64,000 nt of DNA. Source: Cyathus striatus (taxonomy: Eukaryota > Basidiomycota > Agaricomycetes > Agaricales > Nidulariaceae). Both the position numbers and the translations under genes were made by a program. Below are positions 11,864-23,978 of the stretch, in pieces (the stretch's first letter is position 1; the number at the start of each line of letters is the position of its first letter). A model generated the notes under the pieces. It searched no databases, had not been told where the DNA came from, and saw only the letters and a program-made list of their open reading frames with translations. Where the stretch lies: contig JAOVFP010000005.1 in assembly GCA_025738555.1 (NCBI GenBank), positions 1,302,001 through 1,366,000 of the forward strand, in the 5' to 3' direction.

Positions 11864-14101
11864 GGCGGATAGAGCAAAAATGAGTGGTGGGCCTCGAAAA
11901 GGGGAGTAGCCTCCGCCTCCAAGGAGGTGTTTATAAGGTATTCCGGTGCTCTTGATACAGCCTACGGTATTTGTTAAAAATGCCGATGTGGGCAATCGTA
12001 GGCTCCTGTAGCTAAGGTATTGGTATGTTTTAATTCAGGGCTTGATTGTGGAGAGTGAAAAAATTAGCTTCTCGAGCGCTCACGTTTAGTGACACGAACT
12101 ACACAGAAGATCAATTCACAACCACCAAACATGTGGATAATAATTGTAATTTCGTTCAGAGATCAGCGTTGAGTTGGAGTTATCATTGCCAGTGGAGCGA
12201 TGAGAGGGCTTGCGAAGGTCTCACATATGCGGTTCTTCAGGAATGGAGGATAGCGCGTGGTGTCGCATATCAGGCACCGCTGTAAGTCGATCTATGACCT
12301 AGGTCAGCCTTGGTCCTATCAACGAACGGTTGAAGATGGTGGCTGAGCGAAGGGAAGGCGTAGCCGTGTTAGGACCTAACGTAGGCAACGTTTCGCTGTG
12401 TAATTCCAGAAAAATACTAGAATATCACCACTGAATAGCCATCATATTCACGTGGGAAAACAAGAGTCGGTCGTGGACTCGTGGTGTCTTAAGAACAAAC
12501 TTAAAGCGGTAATTGCTTAGTACTAGTATTTATCTTGCAACCACACTTCAACGGCGTTCAGATGAAGGAATGAAATATTCGCTAGCTTACCGTTAAGAAT
12601 CTTTAAGAGAACATTCAGATTAACGTTCCACTCGTAATGACCTCAAATTTGAAATTTTACTAATGCCAATCTCGATAGCACAAGATCGAATACGGTCCGG
12701 CGTTCGTAGGCGTCCGTTCAGTGTCGATAACAGGGGTAAGTTGATCTCGGAAAACCACGTTTGCATTTGAGCTCACAACTTCATTGGCTCAATGCTATTC
12801 TTGAGTTCGAAATCTACAATGGGTTAGTGAGCGTAAAAACATTCTGTCATGCTACTTCCTCTAGGAAAAGGAACTGATCGTTTCATTCTCAATTTTGGGA
12901 AAACTGCTTTGTTGAATCCGTTCAATGCACTAGTCCCCTTCTTGAGTAGACTAGAGCTTATTTATTCCACCACCCAACCCCCACCGGCAATCGGTTTTGT
13001 GGCTAAATCCATCAAGTGGACACGTATCGTGACCAGTAAAGACGTCCGTGGCATCAGTCTTTAGAATTTTGATGGGGTAATTAGTTGCATCCAGTAAACC
13101 GGAAATGTGGGGGAAAGAACTCTTCTCGTATACGTATCTTTGGTATATGTTGGTGACTGGAACAGCGAAGAGGCGGATCGATCCCGCTTCAAAGTACTCC
13201 CTCCATTTCAGCTCAAACTTCCGCGCTATGATGAAACATCAGTCATTGAAATTCGGGAAGTATGAGAGTAAAAGATATCTTGTCTGACAAAGAAGTTGAT
13301 CACACTTAAAAATCTGGCGCCCACAGCCTACGTTCTATAAAATCCTCCAAAATAAAATACTTACGTGAACCTACATAAGTACAAGCCATCCTAGGTCAGC
13401 CTTGAACTCAAAATCGAATTGTGCCGGCACATAAGTTAGCACATATAACTTAACATCCAATCGGAAAAACGTCGGAATATTGCCCCTGACGTTAGATTTG
13501 ATTCGTGAAAGTTCATTACGGGCACCGATTAAACCGTCCCACCTCTTGCCCACCTCTTGCCCACCTCTGCCTCTTTTTACACACAATGCGCAGAATTTCT
13601 GTAACATAATATACATTCTTATAACCAATTATACGAATAATCATTCCATAGCTAGCGGCATGCCTGTTAGCAGTGAAATACTCACGCTCTGGTCGTGGGG
13701 TTCCTCGATCCACACGTCTTTAAACTCTGGATTTGCCCTGAAATCCGAGTCCATCATTTTTATTTTTCAACTCTTCCTTATTCAAAAAACAAGGGCAACT
13801 TGAGGACGAGAGAATGAAAAATCGACGCATTATCTATTATAACCCCTACTTATCATCAAATCCCCTCCCACGATTCACGTGGTTGTTTCCGGATACATAT
13901 ACATAGACCCGGATCGCGGGAGAGACGCTTTTGGATCGAGATTCGAGACTAGGTACTTACCTTAGCTACCAAGTAACCAAAGTGCTCGCTTCACTTATAT
14001 GCGGTTTTTATCTCTCTCTCTTTCTCTTTAAAAAGCGTCTACGTGTACATTGAATAGTATGTAATCGTGGACAGAGAAAGTGCCACTCATAACGATGTCT
14101 C
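11864..14101. other. Intergenic region without recognised genes
   Basis: Scattered frames of 60-107 codons show no domain and no convincing intron pattern. A small direct repeat, three copies of roughly GCCCACCTCTT, lies at about 13,535-13,570. Nothing else stands out. Confidence 0.4.
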
Positions 14102-14853
14102 TTAAAAGAATCCGAACGAGGAAGAGGAAGAGGAGCTGGCAAATTGAGTGGCTTGGAAGGCGCTGCCAACAGACCCGGGAGAAAATTCGTCATTCCAGTT
14201 ATTGCCGGTGGGAACAACGAATTGACTGCCGAAATCGTGTCCAGAGAATCCAAAGTCGTCGACACTCAAAGAGCTATCTTGCTCAACGATAGAGCTGAAG
14301 TGGCTTGCAATGCCCCTGTCAAAGCCGACTTGGAGACCGGAGTGGCGGAGAAGATCATCGCTGAAGTGGCCCACGCTAGAGTGGAATTGCTGGAAGACGA
14401 TGGTCTGGGTTTCGACTTCGCAAATCTGCTCGGTAATAATCCTGAGGAAAGATGTTTATGAGCAATGGCTATGTGAAACTATAGCTATAATTATTAGGTA
14501 CCTCTTGGCCATCTCCTGAAGGACGAGGAGACGCTGCTGGATGATCTCAACAGACAGACTGTGGCAGACAAGTTCCGAATCATGCTCGACGATAGTCTGG
14601 CTAACGGAGTGCGAGAAACCATCGAAGTTATCTGACCCGTAGAAATTATCGAACCCGTTCAACGAAGAGATTCCATGCCAGTTGTTGAAGGAAATATCGG
14701 TCCGAGCCGCTATAACAGAGCATAATGGGCAAGGTATATAAGATCAAAGACGAAGAGCTCACAAATATCCCTATTAAGAGGAAGGGGTTTCGAGAAAGCG
14801 CCAGCTACCAAAGCAGAAGCCACAGCTATCTTGATGAAAATCTTGGTCAACAT
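14102..14853 (-). CDS. Secreted protein of an unnamed Agaricomycete family
   Basis: Three exons, 14853-14763, 14709-14502 and 14441-14102, with introns of 53 and 60 nt, give 212 residues in one clean frame. The first exon is a signal peptide: MLTKIFIKIAVASALVAGAF followed by a polar stretch. The mature protein has the order I know from an uncharacterised but common mushroom secreted family: GFDNFYGSDNF, then VEIIQQRLLVLQEMAKR, a short Cys-containing segment (EQICEVETQT), then a C-terminal domain with DDFGFSGHDFGSQFVVPTGN and a Ser-rich tail. Function is unknown. A TATATTT-like box lies about 120 bases upstream. All splice sites are canonical and I see no defect. Confidence 0.85.
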
Positions 14854-15946
14854 TGTAAAATAAATTGTCAAAAGGAGGAAGACTATAATAATGCTTTAGG
14901 TAAAGAAACTATTCAAAACTTGTGAAATTACCTGATGTAAGAAAATGAATGGAAAGTAGTAATGTTTTATTTGAAAAATATAAAGGGAATGAAAGACGAA
15001 AGAGGCAACCTGGCCAGGAAGCTGTAAAGAAGGAAGAGAACGAAAGAGATAGCGATTCCTCTCCTCTGGATGACCTAGACTTTATATCATAGTCACCAGA
15101 ATCAATGCTATACGTGGGAGAAAATACGTCTCATGTCGCATTAGGCCGTCAGAGAAAGCAACAGTTCACGCGCGTCAACGTCAATTGTCACTCATTCCAA
15201 GGTCCTTGGATGGTTATTTTTAGTAGTCTGATTTACATGGGTTACCCAGATGTAGTCAGTGCTATGGATTTGAATAGATAGTTTGAGTTCGTCGCGTATC
15301 AGAGAGAATATCATTCCTTAAAAGGAAACTATGAATATAGGATTCTCGAATGAGTCGTTAAGACTGTATAGATTATAGCCTTTATCTTGAAGCTTCAAGT
15401 TTGATACTTTGAAGGGCCACTAAGTGATCTTGACAGTGGCAGGTATAGCCTCTAAAGAACCTATGGCTTTGTAAAGCGCTCGAAGACCTATCACTTGGGC
15501 GGGAAACAGCAACAGACAGAAGGCGCTCTAAATCCCCGTTGCTAATGCCAAGCTGATGCAATAATATCGAATGCACGCCCACTCAGATGTTCCTCTGAAA
15601 ATAGATTACTTCCTCCTCGGTGATTTGGAGATATATAGAATATTCCATGTTTGCTCTCTTGAGAACATTTGCAAGCATTTTCGGAGGTCGGATGACCAAT
15701 ATACAATATCATTAAAACCGGATGTTGAAGCTGCAGCTGGAAGCAAGGCTGTCGGATTAGCTTATTGTGTCTAAAAACAGCGCCCAACTTAGAAAGTCTA
15801 TCAACGTCGAGAATAAGTCACAACAGTCAACTAAGCATGCACAGATGAAACATTAACATCTGATTTCTCGGTTGGTGGATGATAGAAATGGCGCGCATCT
15901 GCATTATCAGTACTAACTACATACGGTACTAATGTTTTGTTATAGG
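14854..15946. other. Intergenic region without recognised genes
   Basis: Contains the upstream region of the secreted-protein gene and the 3' flank of the large minus-strand gene. Frames seen here are short and unsupported. Confidence 0.4.
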
Positions 15947-18900
15947 CTAGGTATGCTCCGAACCTGTAAATGCCATTCCACCTACCCACGTCATCTCTAC
16001 CACTGCTCGACCGATTGGGGTAAGGGCATAATTTTCTGCCCACTTGAACTCATCATCCGTACGTTCATATGTTAATCGGCATAGTTCGAGCTGTTCGAGA
16101 CCATCCGCGTTAAACATGAACCCCTCGCTTTTACCAAGATATTGACCAAGAAGAATTCCTCCGTAAAGGTTATTAGGAGATTTCGGCATCAATTTGAATG
16201 CTTCTTCAAGAGGACCATAAACATCGAGCCCATTTTCAGGAATACGTATACCACTTCCTTGGAGCTGGTCATAGGTAAGCACGCGCGCGCTAAAGCGGAA
16301 ACGACGCAAAGACAATGTCCAGCTATATCTCCTCGAAAATGATAGATGTGAAGACATGGAGAGATCTGAGCTGGACATCGATGATGATTCTGACCATGTA
16401 TCCACTGGAACTGAGCTAGGATCATGATCAGGTCGGTACCAAACCACCAGATATAAACGGTGGCAATGTGGAATGGCTGGAACATTAAAAGGATATTTCT
16501 CGCCAGAGTATGAATCAGTTCTCCCCGGCCACAATGGCAGGACCATGTATGGGGAGTCGTAAGGAATATCCGCAAATATTCCATTTTCTACAGCGGTGCT
16601 TCTATACCACGATGTGCCGAGGATCCGAGGGCTGGATTTGTTGCGTTTTGAATATCGATGTATATGACAGCGATCAGAAAAGGTCTCCTGAGATGAAGAG
16701 AACATGGCCCATTTAGGTGAATACAGGTGATACGGTGTCTCGTTAACACGAGTGTCTTGAGATGCGCTAAAAGCTTCCTTGTGAGATCGGAATTTTCTAT
16801 AGGACTTAAGTGAGACATCGTCTGATAATGAGGATAAAGAAATGGAATCGCTCTCAGGAAAAGAGTGGAGCGACTCTGGTGATGAACGAAGGGTTAAATT
16901 GTCGACCGGATGCATCGAGATAGAATCCAAATCTTGAGATGTATGCTGTTTCATATCGGTTTCATTTGCCATGCGAGCATGCTTCTTTGAGAACATCGAC
17001 TGAATCGGTTCAGATGATGAATGAAGCGTTGGATTGAAGATAGCTCGCATCGAGTTGGAATCCGAATCTTTAGAAATATGCTTTTCGTTGTCGATTAGGC
17101 TTGTCATTTGAATTGATTCCTTTGAAGTCATCAAATCTATGTTTGTATTATCCAACAAACCATGAGTAATTAGATCATGGCCTGGAATGAGATCTGTATA
17201 TGATTCTTGAACTTCTTGGCAAGCGAGGAGCACGGATGATTCGGTTTTGTGGTCGTCAACTGCATTCTGGCATGCCATATCTTCATATTTTCGTCCTATA
17301 GAGAACGCTACCGCGTTCGGATATTTCGATATTGTAAAACCAGGTCCATCGCGAATCCTGAACTGGGTGATGTTAGGGCCAGCAGTGTGCCGAATTTCGA
17401 ATGGCTCCAGCGGAATTCCTGTATGGATATAATCAGCAGATAAGACAGAATCCATTCACTTAACTGAAACATACTTGTTTCGCGTTTTACTCTAAATTTA
17501 CCAGATAACTTATTTTCCCAGTATTCCTTAGTAGCATCGATTTCTTCTTGTGAGTGAGATCCAAAAAAGTTTAACCATGTCTGATAAATATTCCAGGATT
17601 CATCATCTGTATGTGCCAGTCGAGGTATCTGCTCCTTCGAAAACATCCAGTTTTTTATTTCGAAGTCATTTCGTTCCCATTTTTGAAGCATTTTAACAAA
17701 AGGTTCTACCCAATCTGTGCTGTGCTTACGATGGATCGGATGTCGTCGCTGCCAGAACTTCGAAATCGGTCGTGAAGAAGGTACGTCCAATGGTAGCTTT
17801 GTGATGCCCTCCATCTCACCCAAGTCATTGACGCTTGTAACACCTGTCTTGCTGTAACGAATAAAATCTTCTAGTATGGAGATCTCGGAGGAATTAGGAT
17901 GTGAGCAAAATGTCGTTGTCGACAGTCCTCGTCCATTGCACGCCATAACAGAAAGCCCTTCAAACATACTATCAGTAAGTACACTATCCTGCATGTTTAT
18001 GAATCTATACCATTGATCTGGAACCGAACTTGTTCCAGAACGTCTTTCGAAAAAAGTGTCGAAAATGGTATACCATATGGAATGCTTTCCTATAGAGGCA
18101 TCAGAGAAAGTATTTCTTGCTAGGTAAAGCAGAGTGAATACCTCTTGTATTAATGCTATCCAATCCTTGTCATGTGCAATTGACATCCTCGCCAGTGGAT
18201 TCTATGTCATTATTAGATCCCTATAGAAGAATGATATAAATACTAATCCCACTTCTTTGAGCAGTATTTCATTTATCACGTCGGAGGGATGGAATATTTT
18301 CGGTTTTGTCGGAAACGTTGTAATAGACATTTTGTTGGAACAGGATCCTTGATAGCATGAGAAATTTGGAGTCGTATTTATCGCTTCGGTCCTTCCACTG
18401 GATGAACTTGCTGTGGGACAGATATGTTGCGAGGCGCCTGGATCGTTTTGGACAGCAGTAGTCGCCGTTCGCGTGATTGTCGCCCATACTGTATTCGACA
18501 GGGAGATTTTGAACCCGTGAACAAAGAGACATTGGTTATTGTATTCGATACTACTCCTTGATAAGCTTGGATCTATGGGACCACTCCGAGCTGTTGCAGA
18601 ACGGGACTCTTTCCAAACATACGTTCGACATGAATCCCCACGATACCGCAACCCATTCCATCGGCTCAGCGAGCCAAATTTTAGTACATTGAATGGCGTT
18701 GGCATGTGATGGTCAAAGGTCGCAATTCCCCATGACTGAGTCTTTACATGACCGGTTATGAAGTATAATGAATCCTTCCGTATTGGCCGACCACATTGAT
18801 TGACAGCATATGAGTACCAGTGTTCTCCATTTTTATAGATAAAATCATGAAGAGCACGTTCATTTTGAAGTTCCTCCAAATATGTTGTACGAGGAGTGCA

Positions 18901-19701
18901 GAGGATAGCCCCTTCGGTCCCGTGGCATTCGAAATAAACTTTCCTGCAGATATTTAGCCTGAATCCTGGTCGACTGAGCAAGCGACAGTACCTCGTTTGC
19001 CAAGTAGTGCTCCTGTTTGTAGCTCCGCTGCATATTGTGTTCCAAGGACCGAAAAGCTGATGTTTTGCGGTCACCTTTGCCACATTGTCCAGATAAAAAG
19101 ACTCCGGAAGATTGGGGGGATTGATGTTATTCGAACGAGATTGCCAGACATTAAAGAGGAAAGAAAAACCTCCATTCTCAGTAATATATCCAACATCACC
19201 TATTTGCACCCCGATTTCTCGATATGCGGCGGGAAGAGACAGGTCCAGCTCCGGAAGCCACAATGGAAACCCGTACCCATGCGAAAGCATACAATCCACG
19301 TAAATCTTACAGCTGCTGTTTGTTCCTTGTGAACTACCCTCAAGGATCGGAAGAATGTCCCTCGTAGACAACTTTAGGCGCTTGTGAGCTCAAATACCTG
19401 TAACAAACAGCAACTCTCGTACCAGTGTAACCTCCTGCTCGGAGCCGGATACTGTGGAACTCCCCATTGAGGGCTGTGGTCTAAGCATTGCAGTCTGGAT
19501 GGGCATGTTCGGGGGAGACTGGGTATGCATGGGCTGAGGAATGACTCCAGAATTTGAATGGTTCTGCTGGGGAACAGATGCCACGTGCTGTGGGCTATCG
19601 GAACCAGCGCCACCAACATATACTTGAACGACGGTTGACCTTGACTCGTCTCTGAACACGCATTCGCGTACTGCCATGTTAGAGGAGTGCGAAAATGCCA
19701 T
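15947..19701 (-). CDS. Large uncharacterised Agaricomycete protein, 1,198 residues
   Basis: Four exons join in one frame: 19701-19423, 19371-18253, 18201-17475 and 17418-15947, with three GT-AG introns of 51-56 nt. The predicted product has 1,198 residues. I recognise the architecture from unnamed mushroom proteins but know no function. In order: a Gln/Pro/Ser-rich N-terminus; a module beginning SHGYGFPLWLPELDLSLP with IGDVGYITENG; a second module with KNGEHWYSYAVNQCGRPIRK and LYFITGHVKTQSWGIATF, ending in LFVHGFKISLS; a linker with FHPSDVINE; a module starting AHDKDWIALI; a Ser-rich linker; and a C-terminal domain ending LTPIGRAVVEMTWVGGMAF. There is no signal peptide or membrane helix, so it is probably intracellular. 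The first exon is the least certain; translation could also begin inside exon 2. No defects are seen. Confidence 0.7.
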
Positions 19702-20139
19702 TCCCTGCCACAGTGGTGACAGTAGAGGGAGGTTGAAAGGTTGAAACTGTTTTCACCGAACTTCTCACCAGTGCGCACAAGCGCCATGGACTACACATGT
19801 AATGATGATGTACATATGTATATGAACCTGAAACAGACGCCATGTCCCTGTAGGAGAATCAAAATACTAGTGTGAAGTGCGGATACTTGCAAATTTATTT
19901 CTATACTTCGATGTCAATCACATGAACATCATATTTCCATGAAAGTCCGGCGTGGTTGAATGTTTTTAAGTCATTAAGGCTGCGAAGTCGCAGAGAAGAA
20001 CACTCTAAATAAAACGGCAGCTAAACAGTGGGTAGCCTCCTACGCCACAAATAGTCATCTTGGAGTCATCTGTCAATCTCGGGAGCGCAAAGATCCGATT
20101 ATATATAGTACTACACGCATCAAGTTTCAACTGATACAT
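19702..20139. other. Spacer between two minus-strand genes
   Basis: Probably the promoter of the large gene and the 3' end of the DUF6533 gene. No feature is recognised. Confidence 0.4.
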
Positions 20140-21774
20140 CTAAGGCTTCACTTGATCTCTATTCATTGCAATTGGTGTTTCTTGTGGGTAAGACGTAGTT
20201 GGATCCTCGCCAAAATCATCTGTTAGGCTGTACAGCAGGGATCGTTCCTGCCGTGGTCGAACCGTACGTGAAAACTGTACGGTCTCCAATTCTGCACCGG
20301 TGCGAACATCGGCTAAAGTAGCTAACCGCCTTCCCTCCCACTCCCTCAAATGAAGTAGAAATCGGGCTGTCATCAGCCCAGATATCCTTCAGCATGGACG
20401 CACACTTGTAAGCACGTAGATTGAAGTGAACGTGAGGGAGCTTACGGGATTGTTAAGCCATTAAGTAATTTTTTTAGGAATGAAGCGGGGGAAGCTGCCT
20501 ATGTTCATTTAACATTCGTTAATATGTATTTCTGACGCCAAGGCCCAAGGCCCCACGCAACCGGATAGCTCACGTAATTCAAAACCAAAGCCGTGGTAGT
20601 AAACCCCGTTACGAATCTATAAAACATACAGTTAGGGAAATATGGCGGCTCTAAAATATCAAGACGTACATGAAATAAAGCAGTCCTAATAAATTTATTA
20701 AACAAACTCCTTCACAATTATGCAGCTTAGTATCGCATACCTTGCTCCAAAATCATAAACACCACTCCGTCGCGTTGATTCTTCCATGGTCCACCTGCCC
20801 TTAGAGCTTGAATTCCGCGAAAAGTTGTAAATACTGTAAGTAGAACTTCGAATACCACTGTAAACGCTGAGAGAAGATTAGTCGCTATTCACGAAGGAAA
20901 TGAGTAACAGTTATTATTGAAGATCAGTAAGCTCACTTCTTGAAAAAAATTTCAATGTAAGCTCAACGAACCGTTTATTATCACAGATGACGTACTTACA
21001 TTGGGTTATCACTGCTTCCTTTGCATGCAACATGCGGGACGTGGAGCTAGCAGGTAAGGTGCACGTCCTGTCAACACGAAGAGAGAAATGGGAATAGAAC
21101 TAGGACTCTCACCGCTGCAAGGATAAACACGAATAGACCCAAGGTACCGAAAATAGCCACGACGATACGACTACGGCCAAACACAGCATACGTTCGCATT
21201 CCCCAGACTACTAAATAGCCACTAATTGATTAGATAGTTTTCGCATGAAAGCAATAACAAGAACGAACGCATTATAGCTGCTCGCCCAAGAACACTGAGC
21301 GCAGATGATAGCTGATATGCTGCATTGCAACTATAAAATAATAATAAGTTTATGTCTGTTAACAAAATAGCTGAGACCTGTATAGATACTGAAAGAGGAA
21401 GAAAACCATCAGTGGTAGAATATTTTCAAAATTGAAATATATACCCTCATAGATGGTAACTTATTCGTTAAGGCCAGTGCAAAAATAACATTGGCCACCA
21501 TTGCGTACCGACAAAACACATACAACAAGGTTGACAGCCTTATCTTCCCGAACCATATGTATTTTATTTCTCGTCCAAGAGTGAGGAAATAATCGTAGTA
21601 CAGGAGCGCTAGGAAGTTCAAGTTATTAAGCATCCGGTCCGCAAAAAACGAATAAACTGCGTACCTAAGCTCGAGTACTGGAGACAGAATTGAATGAACC
21701 TATGGAGCAAGGTTAGTCTGTTGAGGTCGCAGAGTGGTGCAAAATGCATACTGTGAGCTGGTTAGCTTGGCCAT
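20140..21774 (-). CDS. DUF6533-type seven-helix membrane protein
   Basis: Minus-strand exons fit the DUF6533 layout, an orphan membrane family expanded in mushrooms. The first well-supported exon reads ALLYYDYFLTLGREIKYIWF, the family's N-terminal signature, and continues to FALALTNKLPSMR near 21.43 kb. Further exons give YLVVWGMRTYAVFGRSRIV near 21.2 kb, VFEVLLTVFTTFRGIQALR near 20.8 kb with GGPWKNQRDG, VTGFTTTALVLNYV near 20.6 kb, and the final exon GLMTARFLLHLREWE with a polar cytoplasmic tail to 20140. I counted at least six exons; exact borders in the middle are not all resolved. The ATG at 21774 is a tentative start because the first intron's phase is ambiguous. Confidence 0.72.
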
Positions 21775-23978
21775 AAGTAGCTGTAGATAGGGAAGTTAAA
21801 CATCCGTAGTTGGAGTGAGGACGCTTTTAAGAGGTCCTACCGGAACTCGTTACCCATGATCTGATTTCCTACAGCGAAGCTTATACTTGACTTCCATAAG
21901 ATGATCAATCACTAATGCGATGGAAAGATGCTGGCTACTGGTGGGTATGGCTACTTCGAAGTCCCTCTTTAGCACCGGCCATCTAAACTTGGTAGCGTGC
22001 CCTAAAAAGATGCAAGCTGTTACCTTTTCAGAGTACGCTGCACGTATTTATACGTACATGAGCCACATCCATATGTCTGTTAAGCATCGACTCCATGATG
22101 ATCGTTGGAACGTACGGGAAACATGCAACAGGGACAAAGTTCGAGGAGATTGAGTTTGTTCTTCTACAACCTTTTTAGCCAAAATGAATACACGTTCAAG
22201 AATGCTTGCATCTCAGTGGAGGGTAAATTAAGAATTATGTCACTGCACTGCAAGTAAGCCAAAACATATAGCATTTTGGGAAAGAGATTCACTGGGCAGT
22301 TGGCCCGTGTAATCTAGAGGTTGGACGACTTACATGAGATTCTGCGAGTTCTTGATGGTTTGAAGGAAGTTATATCAAGCCGTGGTGCCGCACGGAACAC
22401 GGCCCTGATTCCCATCCTCGCCGTGGTCAACTGAGAATGAAAAAGCATATGTAAATGTTCGGTCATTACCGTGTGAGGCTGTGAGCTAGAAGTTGGCGCT
22501 GAAGCGCTTGAGGCCTTGAAAGTTGAGGCCTGACTCCTGAGGGCGAGTCGGGTGAATCGTGTCACGTTCATGTTGCCTCGCTCAGCAATCTCACTGTCAG
22601 AGACAAGTCTACGCTTCCTATCAATGTCGACATCTCATTTACAAACATTCACCTAAATCAACTCGATTTGTTTCGACGGGGTGCGCGTTAAGATACTACT
22701 TGGACTCATTTACCCCGGCGGCCCTTTGTTTTACCGTTTTAGACCTATCGCAGCGCGCATACTATAAATTTCATAGTCAGTCGTCATCTAAACGGTCGGC
22801 GTAGATGGAAATCACCATATATATGCGATCTCAGGTCGTAACCAAAGATTTGAGGCTGTGATTGTAGTGAACCAGGGATTTCGCTAAGTTGTTGGTTCAA
22901 CTTGGTTGTGATTAATCAGTTAGTATATACGCTCAGAATCTCAGAGTACGTACCTGCGCGGGAGGCCCGGGCCTACGATTGCTTTTTATCGAGTTCTAGT
23001 CGATTCTATAGTCTAAGGCAATGGACTAAACGATCTTGAAGGCCGTCGACTAGTATAAGTACCTGTCGAGACTCGAATAAGTATCTAGCTGATACTTAGT
23101 GCAGCAACACGATACGATGTAAATATCAGATGAATATTCACTACATGCTTCTCATAGTTGAACTTGTACGGGTCCATGACACATAAGTGGTAGTGAGGTT
23201 CCTGAGGCTGAGAGAACATAATGTTGACATATGAACGTTAAAATTCCCACTACCTTTTTAGGTAGTAGGGTTTATGTGGTCGTTGTATGAAATCCAGCGC
23301 AACCGCTAAATCAACTCGTTTATATTTACTTCAGTAGCCTCCCGCACATAAATATAAATATTGACAAACACCCCATCTGGATGCCATCACGTGTCGTATC
23401 ATTTTTAAATTTCATCTTGCCCCTCGTGATTGTACACTGTATGAACTTCTACTACTAGAGCGCCTCAGTGCGGTCGGCTTTCTAACTTCTAAGGTCTTCC
23501 TGTTCCAAAATACGAATTCAATAACCAATCTCCCATTTCAGCCACCTTCTATGTTGACCCGCGCTACATCGTAGTGGATCTTGTACTAGGCGCCAACAAT
23601 TGTAGCTGCTCCATCTGTTTGATAGACAGCATGTAAATAAACCGAAGAGAGTTAGACGTGGTTTCTGTATGCAGAATTCAAGCCACACAATTGAAGGTAG
23701 CGATTCTAAATTATATGATGCCGCCATAGATTGAGACCCTACATTCCAACTAAGTGCCACTTGGATGGCGCTGTGTCAGGTACCAGAGACTCGTAGGCGT
23801 CATTGTTCCACGCGTTTCTCCTCTAGAATGAGTGGCGGATAAATGTGGAATGTAATTTATGTAGAACCTTAGTTCTATTCGGTTCCATCCAGCTGACCTC
23901 ACTCCACTAAAATCGTTATTTAAGCCCGCAGGTGCAATATTTGACGCAATAGTTGCTCTCTCTTTTTAACTCATAATT
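21775..23978. other. Intergenic region containing one hairpin motif
   Basis: No gene is recognised; an 85-codon minus frame at 22314-22571 is Ser-rich and unsupported. A hairpin-forming motif at 23246-23270 belongs to a dispersed repeat listed separately. A TATTTAAG box at about 23917-23924 probably serves the next gene. Confidence 0.45.
23246..23270 (+). repeat. Isolated copy of a CCCACTACC...GGTAGT hairpin motif
   Basis: CCCACTACC and GGTAGTAGGG are separated by a short T-rich loop. Closely related hairpins open the repeats at 45,704, 47,477 and 48,574, so this copy may mark a remnant element in the host gene region. Confidence 0.5.

Noticed and set aside
14144..14461. 105-codon plus-strand frame
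   Set aside because: Antisense to the third exon of the secreted protein, whose minus-strand exons join cleanly with family motifs.
22314..22571. 85-codon minus-strand frame
   Set aside because: Ser/Thr/Arg-rich with no domain, no partner exon and no link to the DUF6533 gene start.
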